Shown in pieces: positions 26,992 to 35,161 of a stretch of DNA of 64,000 bases; position 1 is the stretch's first letter, and every line of letters begins with the position of its first letter. Source of the DNA: Arcobacter vandammei (GTDB lineage Bacteria; Campylobacterota; Campylobacteria; Campylobacterales; Arcobacteraceae); contig NZ_JADKPZ010000012.1 in the NCBI RefSeq assembly GCF_016106035.1, forward strand, positions 1 to 64,000, written 5' to 3'. The position numbers were made by a program, and so were the translations under genes. The notes under the pieces were generated by a model that saw only the letters and a program-made list of their open reading frames with translations, was not told where the DNA came from and did no database searches.

Positions 26992-29900
26992 CATTATCTC
27001 CTTGTGTTGTTGAAAGGTCTGCTAGGTTTGTTGCTACATTTATTGGAGTATTTACTCCACCATTTATAATTCTTGTATTATTCATATTTCCAAAAGACAA
27101 TGTTTGTATATCGCCTATAATATTTGCAATTGGGTTATTTAAAATTTTTGGTTCTATACTATCTACTATTTTTCTAATTTCAGAATTTGAATCAACAGCT
27201 GGAGCAGGTTTTATATTTAAATCTCCAGCTAAATAAGTAATATCATAGTTTTGAGCAGATAATCCACTTCCATCTATTGTATATGTTCCAACAGCTGTCG
27301 CTCCTTGACTATCTCCACTATAAGACAAACTTCCACTTAATACACTCTCATCTTCATTATTTACAAATCCACTATAAGAAACTCCTTTACCACCACTATA
27401 AGCTACTCCATAATAAGTTTTTGAGTCATCATTTAGTGTTGCAGTTAGGTCTGCTTTATCTATAGTTAATTTACCATCTACAAATGTTAGATTATAGTTT
27501 TTATCTGTTCCACTTAATGTTGTTGTATAAGTTCCTGCATTTGTTCCACTTACACTAGCTCCAATTATTCCCGTTAATACTGAATTTGTCTCATTATTTA
27601 CTAATCCACTTGCTGTAAATCCACTTACACTTTGAGCTAATCCATTATAAGTTTTTATATCAGAGTTTGCTGTTACAGTTGCGTTTGCTTTATTTATAGT
27701 ATATGTTCCATCTGTATATGAGATATTATAATTATCTGCACTTAAACCACTTAAATTTGTAGTATATGTTCCTGCATCTTTAACTGATATTCCACCACTT
27801 AATGTTCCACCTAAAACAGAATTTGTTTCACTATTTACAAATCCACTATAATTTACATTACTATTATAAACCAAACCATCATAAGTTTTTGAGCCATTTG
27901 AAGAGCTAACTACTAAATCTGCTTTATTTATAGTTAATTTTCCATCTACAAATTTTAGATTATAGTTTGAATCTGTTCCACTTAATGTTGTTGTATAAGT
28001 TCCTGCATTTGTTCCACTTACACTAGCTCCAATTATTCCCGTTAATACTGAATTTGTCTCATTATTTACTAATCCACTTGCTGTAAATCCACTTACACTT
28101 TGAGCTAATCCATTATAAGTTTTTATATCAGAGTTTGCTGTTACAGTTGCGTTTGCTTTAGTGATATTTGCTGATAAAGTTCCATTAAAACTACCTATTA
28201 AATTATAGTTTCCTGCATCTGCACCACTTAAAGCGATATTTGAAATAGTTACATTTATATTATCTGCTACATTTTTATCATCAAAATTTGCACTTTGAGT
28301 AAATCCTATATTATCGTTTGCAATAAAATTACCAGAACTTCCACTTACACTTGCTATTGTAGTTCCATCATAAACTTTATTATTAGCTGTATAAGATACA
28401 TTGCTTACATCTTTTTTAGAAATACTTGCTGTTGTAGTAGCTGTTTTATCTGTTTCTTTTATTTTATAATTTGAAGCCAAACCTGTTCCAGTTCCCAAAC
28501 TATACTCTACATTTACAGTTTTTCCAGTTCCTGCATTTTTATCTTCAAATCCTGCTGAATAGTTCAAAGCTAAAGTTTCAGTTCCAACCAAACCAGTTAA
28601 TGTTCCAGCATTTGTAACTGTTGCATTTGTACCTCCATCATAAGTTTTGTTTACTCCTGCAATTGAACCATTTGAGATTTCTAACTCTCTTTGAGTGATA
28701 CTTGCTGTTAAGCTACTTGGTGCTATAACATTGTAATTTCCTGCATCATTACCAGTTAAATAAACTCCAGAAAGAGTTATATTATGAGTTCCTACATTTT
28801 GATTAGTAAATTGAGCTGTTGGTGTGCCACTTAAAGATACAACATCATTTTCAAATTTACCTTCATATCCAACAGTTTCTATATTTAAAGTTGCTATTGT
28901 ATTTCCGTTATAAACTTTATCATTTGCAGTTAATCCAGTGATTGTCAAATCTGCTCTAGAGATATTTGCTGTTGTAGTTTTAGAAGTTTGTTTTAAGTTA
29001 TAGTTTGAAGCTAGATTTGTATCTTTATCTGCAATTGTATATCCACTTATAGTTACAGTTTTTTCAGCTCCTACATTTTTATTATCAAACTCTGCACTAG
29101 TATAAGCCAACTCCAACTCTTCATCGTCAACCAATCCAACTAGCTTTCCAACATTTGACAATGTAGCATCTCTACTTGCATTATAAGTTTTATTTTCTGC
29201 TGTTACACTATCTATTGTCAAATCTTTTTTCAAAATATTTGCTGTTGTGGTAGCTGTTTCTTGTCCTGCTTTTATCTTATAATTTGAAGCTTTAACGCTT
29301 CCATTATCTGATAAATAATATTTTACATTTATAGTTTTATTTTCTCCTACATTTTTATCTTCAAAATTTGCTAAATAAGAAAAATTAATACTTTCACCAG
29401 GCACAAATCCACCCATTGTTGCAGAAACTGAAAGTGTTGCATTTGTACTTCCGTCATAAGTTTTGGTATTTCCTAAAATATAATCACTATAGATATTTAA
29501 TTCTTTTTGAGTGATACTTGCTCTTAAGCTACTTGGTGCTATAACATTGTAGTTTGCTGAATTATCACCACTTAAAGTAAATCCAGAGATATTTACTTGA
29601 TGAGTTCCTACATCTTTATTTGCAAATGTACCTGTTGGTGTGCCAATTAAAGATACACTATCGCCTGGGATTAATCCTGAATATTGAAGATTTCCTATCT
29701 TTACACTTGCTGTTGTATTTCCGTCATAAACTTTATTATCAGCAGTTAATCCACTGATGATTGTCAAGTTTGCTTTTGTAATTTCCAATTTACCTTGAGT
29801 GATATTTAAAGTATAGTTATCTGCAACTCCACTTTGTGTAATATTTGTATTATAAGTACCTACATTTTTACTAGAACTAGTTGTTGTTTCTCCACTTAAA

Positions 29901-32900
29901 GCAAAAACACTAGCTGTATCACTTCCTAAAAGTTTATTTGTTCCAAATGTATATCCACTAACACTTTGAGTTTGTCCATTGTAAACCTTGCTATCAGAAT
30001 TTGCGACAATATCAAGCTGTGCTTTATTTATAGTCAAAGTTCCTTTTGTACCAACTCCTGCAACTGTAAACTCGTCTGTTCCAGTTAAAACAACTCCAAT
30101 ATTTTCGTATGTTCCTGCATTTTGATACCCTAAAACATCGCCTTTATCATCTACAAATTTAAAACTCATACCATCTGTACCAAAAATAGCTTGTGAAGTA
30201 TAGATAGAACTTAGGTTTTGAAGTAAACCATTATAAGTAACTGCTTCATTTGACAAATTACCAGTGATAGTTTTTGGTGCTATTGCCCAAACATATTTAT
30301 TTGTCGCAGTATCCCATTTTAAAACGGGTTTTCCAGTAGTCAAACTACTATCTGCAACTATATCCCAACCAGCTGTTTTATATACAGTTCCATGACTCAT
30401 TTGCTCTGTTGTAAGTCCTGTAACTCCAGTTGTAGTTCCACCACCTACACCAGCTCCAGTGAATTTTTCATTATCATAAAAAGAGTTTGTAATTCCCCCA
30501 TAAGAATATCCAACCAAACCTCCTTTATAAGAAGCTTGTCCAACTAAAATTGTACTAGCATAAGAGTTTTCGATTGTTGCCCCTTGTTCATTTAATCCAA
30601 CCAAACCTCCTATATAAAAATCTCCTTTTACATCTCCAGCAGCATAAGAGTTTTTTATCGTTCCATTGTTTCTTCCACCAAATACTCCAGCATACTGTCC
30701 ATATACATCTCCAGTAACATAAGAGTTTTCAATTGTTCCATAGTTTTCTCCAAACAATCCACCAACTTGATAATTTCCACTTATACTTACACCAACTAAA
30801 CCAAGATTTTTTATAGTTGAATCAACTCCTATCCATCCAAAAAGTGCTTGCTCACTAGATGTTTTATTTATAACAAGATTTGAGATAGTATTTCCAAATC
30901 CGTCAAAATGCCCATTAAATTGATTTGAAATATTATTTCCTATCGCATTCCAGTTGTTTGTATATCCTACACTTCCATTATTTAGATTATTTACTAAAGA
31001 TAGATAATAGCCTTTTGTTAGGATATTTGCATTGTTTATATTTTGCAACTGTGTCCAGTTTGTAATAGTATATGGATTTGCTTCTGTACCATATCCACCA
31101 GCAAAAAGTGTGCTTGTAGGTTTATAAAAAGTTTTCAGTTGTGGAAGTAAAATAGTATCCGTAGCATAGCCTTCAAAATCAGCACCACTTGTAGCCCAAC
31201 CATCAACTCCTTTAAATGCTTCTAAAATCTCAGCTTGTGTTTTTCCTCTACTATAAGTATCATAACCAGGAAAATATACATTCTTATCATAGTATGAATT
31301 TTCAGTTGTCGAACCATAATATTCAATTCCAGCAAGTCCATCATTATACCAAGCTCCACTATTAATAATAGTGCTTGTATATGAGTTTTTTATTGTTCCT
31401 GCATTTACTCCAGCAATACCACCAGAATATCCTTGAAATCCCTTTATAGTCCCTTTTGTATATGAGTTTTCTATTACTCCACTTCCAATATAACCAACCA
31501 AGCCACCTACTTCTTTATCTCCCTCTACTTGTCCAGAAAAATAACTATTTTTTATATTACTACTTCCATTAGAACCAACCAATCCACCTACTTTTTCAGT
31601 TCCATAAACATTACCAGTTACAGATACATTTTCGATTAATGAATTAAGTCCATTGCTTCCAACCAATGCTCCTACATTATTACCACTCACTTGTACTAGC
31701 ACATCTCTTAAATTAACATTTCTTATAATTGCTCCCCAAGTTGCACCGAAAAGCCCTTTATTCTCTCCAAGACTAGAAACTGCAAAATTTGATATAGTAT
31801 GTCCAAGCCCATCAAACTTTCCCATAAAGTAATTACTAGGAATACCATTTGCTCCTGTTCCAATTGGTGTCCAGACAACACCGTTTAAGTCTATATTGCT
31901 TCCTAATACATAACTTAGTGATTTGTTGTTATTCATATTTTGTAAAGCACTAGCACTATTTACAATAGTCCAGTTAATCTCTGTATCTGTACCTTTTTTT
32001 GTTTTAAAACTTGTACCATTTGCTAGATTTACTTTTGCACCATTATTTACATAATAGTTTCCAGTTACATTTGTTTGTGCATAAACCAAAGATAAACCAC
32101 CATTTCCAGTTACATTTATCTCTTTGTTTATATTTATATCATTTCCAGCTTTTAGTTGTAATGTATTTATATCGTATGAGATAGCTTCATTTACATTTAT
32201 ATTATTATCTGCTTCGATAAATACATTTATATTACCAAGTATTAAAGCATTTTCAATTGCACTTGCACTTACACTTGCACCTGTTAAAGAATTTCCACCA
32301 TTTGACTCTATTGTTACATTCTCTGGGTCTAAAAGCCAAGTTTTAGCTTCTATTTTAAAACTATCTTTTACAGATAGCTTTTCTCCACTTGTTTCTACAA
32401 AACTTCCTTTTGCATTTATAGTTCCATCTATATTTGCAGTTCCACCATGAGCGAAGATTATCACTTCACTTTGAGTTAAATCATCTAGTGAAGCAGCTTC
32501 TATTATTCCTGTATTATTTACTACACCTTTAAGCAATTCATTTTTTGCATTTGTTGTAAGATAGATATTTCCACCATTTGCAATTAAAAGATTATTGTTT
32601 TCTACAAGTGCATCGAGAACACCTTTAGTTACTTTTAGGGAGATATTTGAGTTTTCATCTAGTGAAATAGTAAAATCATTTGCACCAGTAAGATTTATAT
32701 TTCCAGTATGTACTTTGATAGTACCGTTGTTTATTACAGAGTTTGCTATAAAAGAGGCATATTTTTCGCTATATATTTCAGCTAAATTTTCAATACTTGC
32801 ACTTGAATCTCCTTTGAAAGAGTAGTTTCCTTTTTGGAAATCATCATCGCTTAGGTTTTTAGTTGTTACGAGTAAACCACCTACATTTACTTTTGCATTT

Positions 32901-33256
32901 TTATTAAAAATTGTACCATTTTGGTTTATTAACCAAACTTGTCCATTTGCGTTTAATGCACCATCAATAATAGACTTTTCATTTCCTACAACTCTATTAA
33001 GTGTAATTGAGTTTTGGTTTGGTTGATTGAAATTTACTGTTTCATTTGATTTTATTGAAAAATCTTGCCAATTTATACTGGCTTTTTCGCTAGATTGATT
33101 TATGTTTGTTGTGTTGCCACTTTGATTTATAGTTGCATTTCCACTAGTCAGCGTTCCACCTGTTGGTGCTGCATATAAGTTTGAAGATACAACAAGGGAG
33201 ATAAGCCCACCTTTTAGTATCCTAAATCTGTTTTTATATTCATGATTTTGGTACAT
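26978..33256 (-). CDS. Giant two-partner secretion exoprotein (TpsA, filamentous haemagglutinin type)
   Basis: A 2092-aa secreted adhesin-like protein. It begins with an extended signal peptide (basic MYQNHEYKNRFRILKG, then a hydrophobic core to NLYAAP), then the TPS secretion domain (about 28-260) with NEKSIIDGALNANGQVWLIN and NQNGTIFNK as family motifs. Residues about 400-990 are a beta-helix with GLUG-type repeats (GGLVGSNGSSNIKNSYFSG). Residues about 1010-2020 hold about a dozen YDG/MBG-type beta modules (KVYDGNTTASV, KTYDGSTNATL, KTYNGLAQSVSG). No toxin domain or Cys hook is seen at the C-terminus. Two modules are exact 189-bp copies. Its promoter shares a 25-bp motif with the TonB-receptor operon. 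Such genes in A. butzleri are called hecA. Confidence 0.9.
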   Translation of the reverse strand: MYQNHEYKNRFRILKGGLISLVVSSNLYAAPTGGTLTSGNATINQSGNTTNINQSSEKASINWQDFSIKSNETVNFNQPNQNSITLNRVVGNEKSIIDGALNANGQVWLINQNGTIFNKNAKVNVGGLLVTTKNLSDDDFQKGNYSFKGDSSASIENLAEIYSEKYASFIANSVINNGTIKVHTGNINLTGANDFTISLDENSNISLKVTKGVLDALVENNNLLIANGGNIYLTTNAKNELLKGVVNNTGIIEAASLDDLTQSEVIIFAHGGTANIDGTINAKGSFVETSGEKLSVKDSFKIEAKTWLLDPENVTIESNGGNSLTGASVSASAIENALILGNINVFIEADNNINVNEAISYDINTLQLKAGNDININKEINVTGNGGLSLVYAQTNVTGNYYVNNGAKVNLANGTSFKTKKGTDTEINWTIVNSASALQNMNNNKSLSYVLGSNIDLNGVVWTPIGTGANGIPSNYFMGKFDGLGHTISNFAVSSLGENKGLFGATWGAIIRNVNLRDVLVQVSGNNVGALVGSNGLNSLIENVSVTGNVYGTEKVGGLVGSNGSSNIKNSYFSGQVEGDKEVGGLVGYIGSGVIENSYTKGTIKGFQGYSGGIAGVNAGTIKNSYTSTIINSGAWYNDGLAGIEYYGSTTENSYYDKNVYFPGYDTYSRGKTQAEILEAFKGVDGWATSGADFEGYATDTILLPQLKTFYKPTSTLFAGGYGTEANPYTITNWTQLQNINNANILTKGYYLSLVNNLNNGSVGYTNNWNAIGNNISNQFNGHFDGFGNTISNLVINKTSSEQALFGWIGVDSTIKNLGLVGVSISGNYQVGGLFGENYGTIENSYVTGDVYGQYAGVFGGRNNGTIKNSYAAGDVKGDFYIGGLVGLNEQGATIENSYASTILVGQASYKGGLVGYSYGGITNSFYDNEKFTGAGVGGGTTTGVTGLTTEQMSHGTVYKTAGWDIVADSSLTTGKPVLKWDTATNKYVWAIAPKTITGNLSNEAVTYNGLLQNLSSIYTSQAIFGTDGMSFKFVDDKGDVLGYQNAGTYENIGVVLTGTDEFTVAGVGTKGTLTINKAQLDIVANSDSKVYNGQTQSVSGYTFGTNKLLGSDTASVFALSGETTTSSSKNVGTYNTNITQSGVADNYTLNITQGKLEITKANLTIISGLTADNKVYDGNTTASVKIGNLQYSGLIPGDSVSLIGTPTGTFANKDVGTHQVNISGFTLSGDNSANYNVIAPSSLRASITQKELNIYSDYILGNTKTYDGSTNATLSVSATMGGFVPGESINFSYLANFEDKNVGENKTINVKYYLSDNGSVKASNYKIKAGQETATTTANILKKDLTIDSVTAENKTYNASRDATLSNVGKLVGLVDDEELELAYTSAEFDNKNVGAEKTVTISGYTIADKDTNLASNYNLKQTSKTTTANISRADLTITGLTANDKVYNGNTIATLNIETVGYEGKFENDVVSLSGTPTAQFTNQNVGTHNITLSGVYLTGNDAGNYNVIAPSSLTASITQRELEISNGSIAGVNKTYDGGTNATVTNAGTLTGLVGTETLALNYSAGFEDKNAGTGKTVNVEYSLGTGTGLASNYKIKETDKTATTTASISKKDVSNVSYTANNKVYDGTTIASVSGSSGNFIANDNIGFTQSANFDDKNVADNINVTISNIALSGADAGNYNLIGSFNGTLSANITKANATVTANSDIKTYNGLAQSVSGFTASGLVNNETNSVLTGIIGASVSGTNAGTYTTTLSGTDSNYNLKFVDGKLTINKADLVVSSSNGSKTYDGLVYNSNVNYSGFVNSETNSVLGGTLSGGISVKDAGTYTTNLSGLSADNYNISYTDGTYTINKANATVTANSDIKTYNGLAQSVSGFTASGLVNNETNSVLTGIIGASVSGTNAGTYTTTLSGTDKNYNLTFVDGKLTIDKADLTATLNDDSKTYYGVAYSGGKGVSYSGFVNNEDESVLSGSLSYSGDSQGATAVGTYTIDGSGLSAQNYDITYLAGDLNIKPAPAVDSNSEIRKIVDSIEPKILNNPIANIIGDIQTLSFGNMNNTRIINGGVNTPINVATNLADLSTTQGDNDENK
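27504..27692 (-). repeat. Exact 189-bp direct repeat in the exoprotein gene, copy B (3')
   Basis: Identical base for base to 27972-28160, offset 468 bp (156 codons, in frame). It encodes 63 residues of an MBG-type module, near residues 1855-1917, including KTYNGLAQSVSGFTASG. Confidence 0.93.
27972..28160 (-). repeat. Exact 189-bp direct repeat in the exoprotein gene, copy A (5')
   Basis: Partner of 27504-27692; falls near residues 1699-1761. One recombination event between the copies would remove or add 468 bp without changing frame. Confidence 0.93.
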
Positions 33257-33285
33257 TTTTTCTCCTTCTTTTAATATTTCACTAG

Positions 33286-33323
33286 ATTATAAACAAAGAG
33301 TGTGATGAAGTGTGAAGTTTTTT
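33286..33323 (-). promoter_or_regulatory. Exoprotein promoter: 25-bp shared motif plus TATAAT
   Basis: Reading on the minus strand, the motif at 33323-33299 contains TTCACACTTCATCACACT, with two TCACAC half-sites 10 bp apart. Then 7 bases and TATAAT (33291-33286). The same 25 bp and the same spacing occur upstream of the TonB-receptor gene at 39116-39153. It occupies the -35 region, the place where OmpR-family activators often bind. AAGGAG follows near 33262-33268 as ribosome site. Confidence 0.75.
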
Positions 33324-33375
33324 TGCTTTTTTTAAAGAAATTTTGAAATTCTTTTGTTTTTTCTTTTTTTTCTTA

Positions 33376-33426
33376 GGAACTAAGGTTTTCTCTCAGAGAG
33401 TTCTAAAGCACAAAAACCTTAGCTTT
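33376..33426. repeat. 51-bp palindromic repeat, left copy
   Basis: Begins GGAACTAAGG and ends CCTTAGCTTT. CTAAGGTTTT pairs with AAAACCTTAG to give a 10-bp outer stem. It differs from the copy at 33755-33805 at 6 of 51 positions, one pair of which (positions 11 and 41) is compensatory. It could also end the transcript coming from the left, but is better read as a mobile hairpin element. Confidence 0.7.
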
Positions 33427-33441
33427 TTTTGCTAAGATTAA

Positions 33442-33748
33442 AATCTCAATTCCAGAAAATTGCAAAATGAAATATTTGTAAATGATTTACTAAAATTAGC
33501 AAAAAAAGAAGTTGTTTTAATAGATAACTATATAGATGATACTGTTTTTACTCTGTTTGGAACTGGGACTGAAGTCCCAGCTATTGATTGGACTAAAGTC
33601 CAATTTCCTAAATTCTCACGATAGATTTTTAATTTTAGATAAAAAAGAGATTTATCATATTGGAGCTAGTTTTAAGGATTTGGGTAAAAAATGGTTCGCT
33701 TTTTCTAAAATGAGTTTAGATATAGATGAGATTTTGGGTAAATTGTAG
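33442..33748 (+). pseudogene. Decayed C-terminal part of an ORF6N/PLD-like protein
   Basis: Two pieces of one reading can be recognised. The first (from 33442) reads KLQNEIFVNDLLKLAKKEVV then LIDNYIDDTVFTLF; the second (about 33605-33748), in another frame, reads SHDRFLILDKKEIYHIGASF then KDLGKKWFAFSK. Both match the C-terminal domain of a family often annotated as ORF6N-domain or DNA-binding proteins in Campylobacterota, with the PLD-like HDR-x-L-x-D stretch. The middle of that domain is missing and a 50-bp double hairpin sits in its place; the N-terminal part is also absent. No start codon or ribosome site is sensible. I treat it as a remnant, not a gene. Confidence 0.65.
33555..33605. repeat. 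Double-hairpin insertion inside the pseudogene
   Basis: Two consecutive perfect 8-bp stems: CTGGGACT-GA-AGTCCCAG (33563-33580) and ATTGGACT-AA-AGTCCAAT (33587-33604). Both have a GGACT-NN-AGTCC core. The unit starts with GGAACT like the two 51-bp elements on either side, so it may be a variant of the same element. Confidence 0.65.
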
Positions 33749-33754
33749 GAGTTT

Positions 33755-33805
33755 GGAACTAAGGATTTCTCACAGAGAGTGCTTTAGCACAAAATCCTTA
33801 GCTTT
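33755..33805. repeat. 51-bp palindromic repeat, right copy
   Basis: Direct-orientation copy of 33376-33426. The outer stem is CTAAGGATTT / AAATCCTTAG; an inner perfect stem GTGC-TTTA-GCAC is present here but imperfect in the left copy. It begins 7 bp after the pseudogene stop and lies just outside the toxin gene's 3' end. Confidence 0.7.
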
Positions 33806-33820
33806 AAGAAATTAAAAATA

Positions 33821-34186
33821 TCAAGAATTTAACAATTTATAAACTGGATTTAAAGTTTTCATAATAGTGCTATGAATTTGAAATAAAAGAGCCTTATCTA
33901 CTTGTCCAATTTTTTTCTCAAATCTTTCAACCGAAAAACTTTTTATTTGAAAACACTCTATCGAAGACTCTTTAGATAATCCATTTTCACTATTTGGATT
34001 AATTCTTATAATCCAAGGATAGTTACTATAAAAATCTTTCCATTCAGTAATCGGAACTACAATTTTTATTCCAAATCTTCCAACTCTATCATCATTTACA
34101 ACTATTGCTGGACGAAGTTTTTTTATCTCACTTCCAATACTTGGTTCAAAATCTATCAACCATATTTCACCTTGATTAATATTCAT
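33821..34186 (-). CDS. MazF/PemK-family toxin (mRNA interferase)
   Basis: A type II toxin of 121 aa, expected to cut mRNA at short sequences. MazF hallmarks are INQGEIWLIDFEPSIGSEIK at the N-terminus, RPAIVVNDD, the VVPIT strand and the later KSFSVERFEKKIGQVDK. I start at 34186 because GAGGA lies 5-6 bases upstream; an ATG 12 bases earlier overlaps that site. It overlaps the antitoxin gene by 11 bp, the usual coupled arrangement. The pair lies between the regulator gene and the palindromic repeats, in what looks like a patch of accessory DNA. Confidence 0.88.
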   Translation of the reverse strand: MNINQGEIWLIDFEPSIGSEIKKLRPAIVVNDDRVGRFGIKIVVPITEWKDFYSNYPWIIRINPNSENGLSKESSIECFQIKSFSVERFEKKIGQVDKALLFQIHSTIMKTLNPVYKLLNS

Positions 34187-34415
34187 AAATATCCTCATTT
34201 GAACTAGCTAATGTTTTAGATAACTCTTTATATTCTTTATCTTTTGAAGCCAACAATGCACCTTTTTCCCATTTTTCAAGCTCTTTTTTTTCCAAATAAT
34301 TCTCTAAAGCCTCTTTATATATAGCTGAAATAGATGTTTTTAACTCATCTTTTACACTTAAAAGTCTATTTTTCAATTCAAAAGGGATAGTAACTGTGAT
34401 TTTTTCTGATACCAT
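34176..34415 (-). CDS. Ribbon-helix-helix antitoxin
   Basis: A 79-aa antitoxin partner of the MazF-type toxin. The N-terminal KITVTIPFELKNRLLSVKDE forms a typical ribbon-helix-helix DNA-binding unit; the acidic C-terminal tail (EKWEKGALLASKDKEYKELS) would wrap the toxin. An AAGGAG precedes the ATG. Such antitoxins usually repress their own promoter, and the AT-rich 56-bp gap up to the regulator gene at 34472 would hold it. Confidence 0.85.
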   Translation of the reverse strand: MVSEKITVTIPFELKNRLLSVKDELKTSISAIYKEALENYLEKKELEKWEKGALLASKDKEYKELSKTLASSNEDIYEY

Positions 34416-34471
34416 ATTTATCTCCTTATTTTTTGCCTTATTATATCAATGTACAATTTATATGTCAAATA

Positions 34472-35161
34472 TTATTTCACCCTCAAACTATACCCAATAC
34501 CATAAACACTTACAAGGCTATCTTTTGGAAGTTTTTTTCTCAAAGAACTAACCAAAGATTTAACACTATCAATAGAAATTTCACTATTAAAATCACTCCA
34601 ACAACAAGCCATAATATCTTCAATACTTATAGATTTTTGCACATTTTTTACAAAAAGTTCTAGTAAATCTGCCTCTTTTTTGCTTAGTTTTAATTCAAAC
34701 TCTCCTATATAAAGCTTTTTATTTATCATATTAAAATGCAAATTTTCATCAATTTTTACTATCTTTGTAGAGTTTCTTTCCAAATCAAGGGAGATTTTAT
34801 CTAGCATATCTTTTATTTTTTGCAAGCTTGCTGGTTTTGTAATATAGTAGTTTACATCTGTATTTATCGCATCTAAAAGCAAAGAATCTTTTGAAAAAGC
34901 TGTTATTAAAACTATTTTTGTTTTATGGTCATTTTTTCTTATTATTTTTGTTAATTCCATACCACTTAAAAATGGCATATAAATATCTAGTACCAAAACA
35001 TCTGGTTTTTTCTCATCATAAAGTTTCAAAGCCTCTTTTCCGTCATCACAAACAAAAACCTCTTTAAAATAGCTAGAAAAATACTCCAACATCTCTTTTT
35101 GTATAGCCTTATCATCTTCTGCATAAAGAAGTGTAAAATTTTTTAGGTTTTCTTTACTCAT
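34472..35161 (-). CDS. OmpR-family response regulator of the TonB-receptor operon
   Basis: A 229-aa transcription factor. The receiver domain (about 9-122) has the acidic pair in YAEDD, phosphorylation site D59 (DVLVLDIYMPFLSGME) and YYITKPAS with the conserved Lys. A winged-helix DNA-binding domain follows (about 140-229; FELKLSKKEADLLELFVKN, SVKSLVSSLRKKLP, VYGIGYSLRVK). The start overlaps the kinase stop (ATGA); an in-frame GTG 9 bases upstream is less likely. It is the natural candidate for binding the direct-repeat motif found before the receptor gene and the exoprotein gene. Confidence 0.9.
   Translation of the reverse strand: MSKENLKNFTLLYAEDDKAIQKEMLEYFSSYFKEVFVCDDGKEALKLYDEKKPDVLVLDIYMPFLSGMELTKIIRKNDHKTKIVLITAFSKDSLLLDAINTDVNYYITKPASLQKIKDMLDKISLDLERNSTKIVKIDENLHFNMINKKLYIGEFELKLSKKEADLLELFVKNVQKSISIEDIMACCWSDFNSEISIDSVKSLVSSLRKKLPKDSLVSVYGIGYSLRVK

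Noticed and set aside
27200-30300. CRISPR-like array from the regular repeats
   Set aside because: The repeats are protein-coding modules in one long open frame, with unequal lengths and diverged copies, not short identical repeats with unique spacers.
26874-32825. Several plus-strand frames of 60-120 codons antisense to the exoprotein and transporter genes
   Set aside because: They are hydrophobic or Leu/His-rich shadows expected opposite Asn/Ser/Thr-rich repeat coding sequence, without ribosome sites.
26978-33256. Contact-dependent inhibition (CdiA/CdiB) system
   Set aside because: The exoprotein has no visible C-terminal toxin module or VENN-type motif, the gene order is A then B, and no small immunity gene follows.
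33536-33748. A 70-codon plus-strand reading frame as an intact gene
   Set aside because: Its first third translates the double hairpin and its last part is the tail of a longer family; there is no ribosome site. It is treated as part of the pseudogene.
33376-33805. An insertion sequence or composite transposon bounded by the 51-bp copies
   Set aside because: The copies are direct, not inverted; no transposase or target-site duplication is visible between or beside them.
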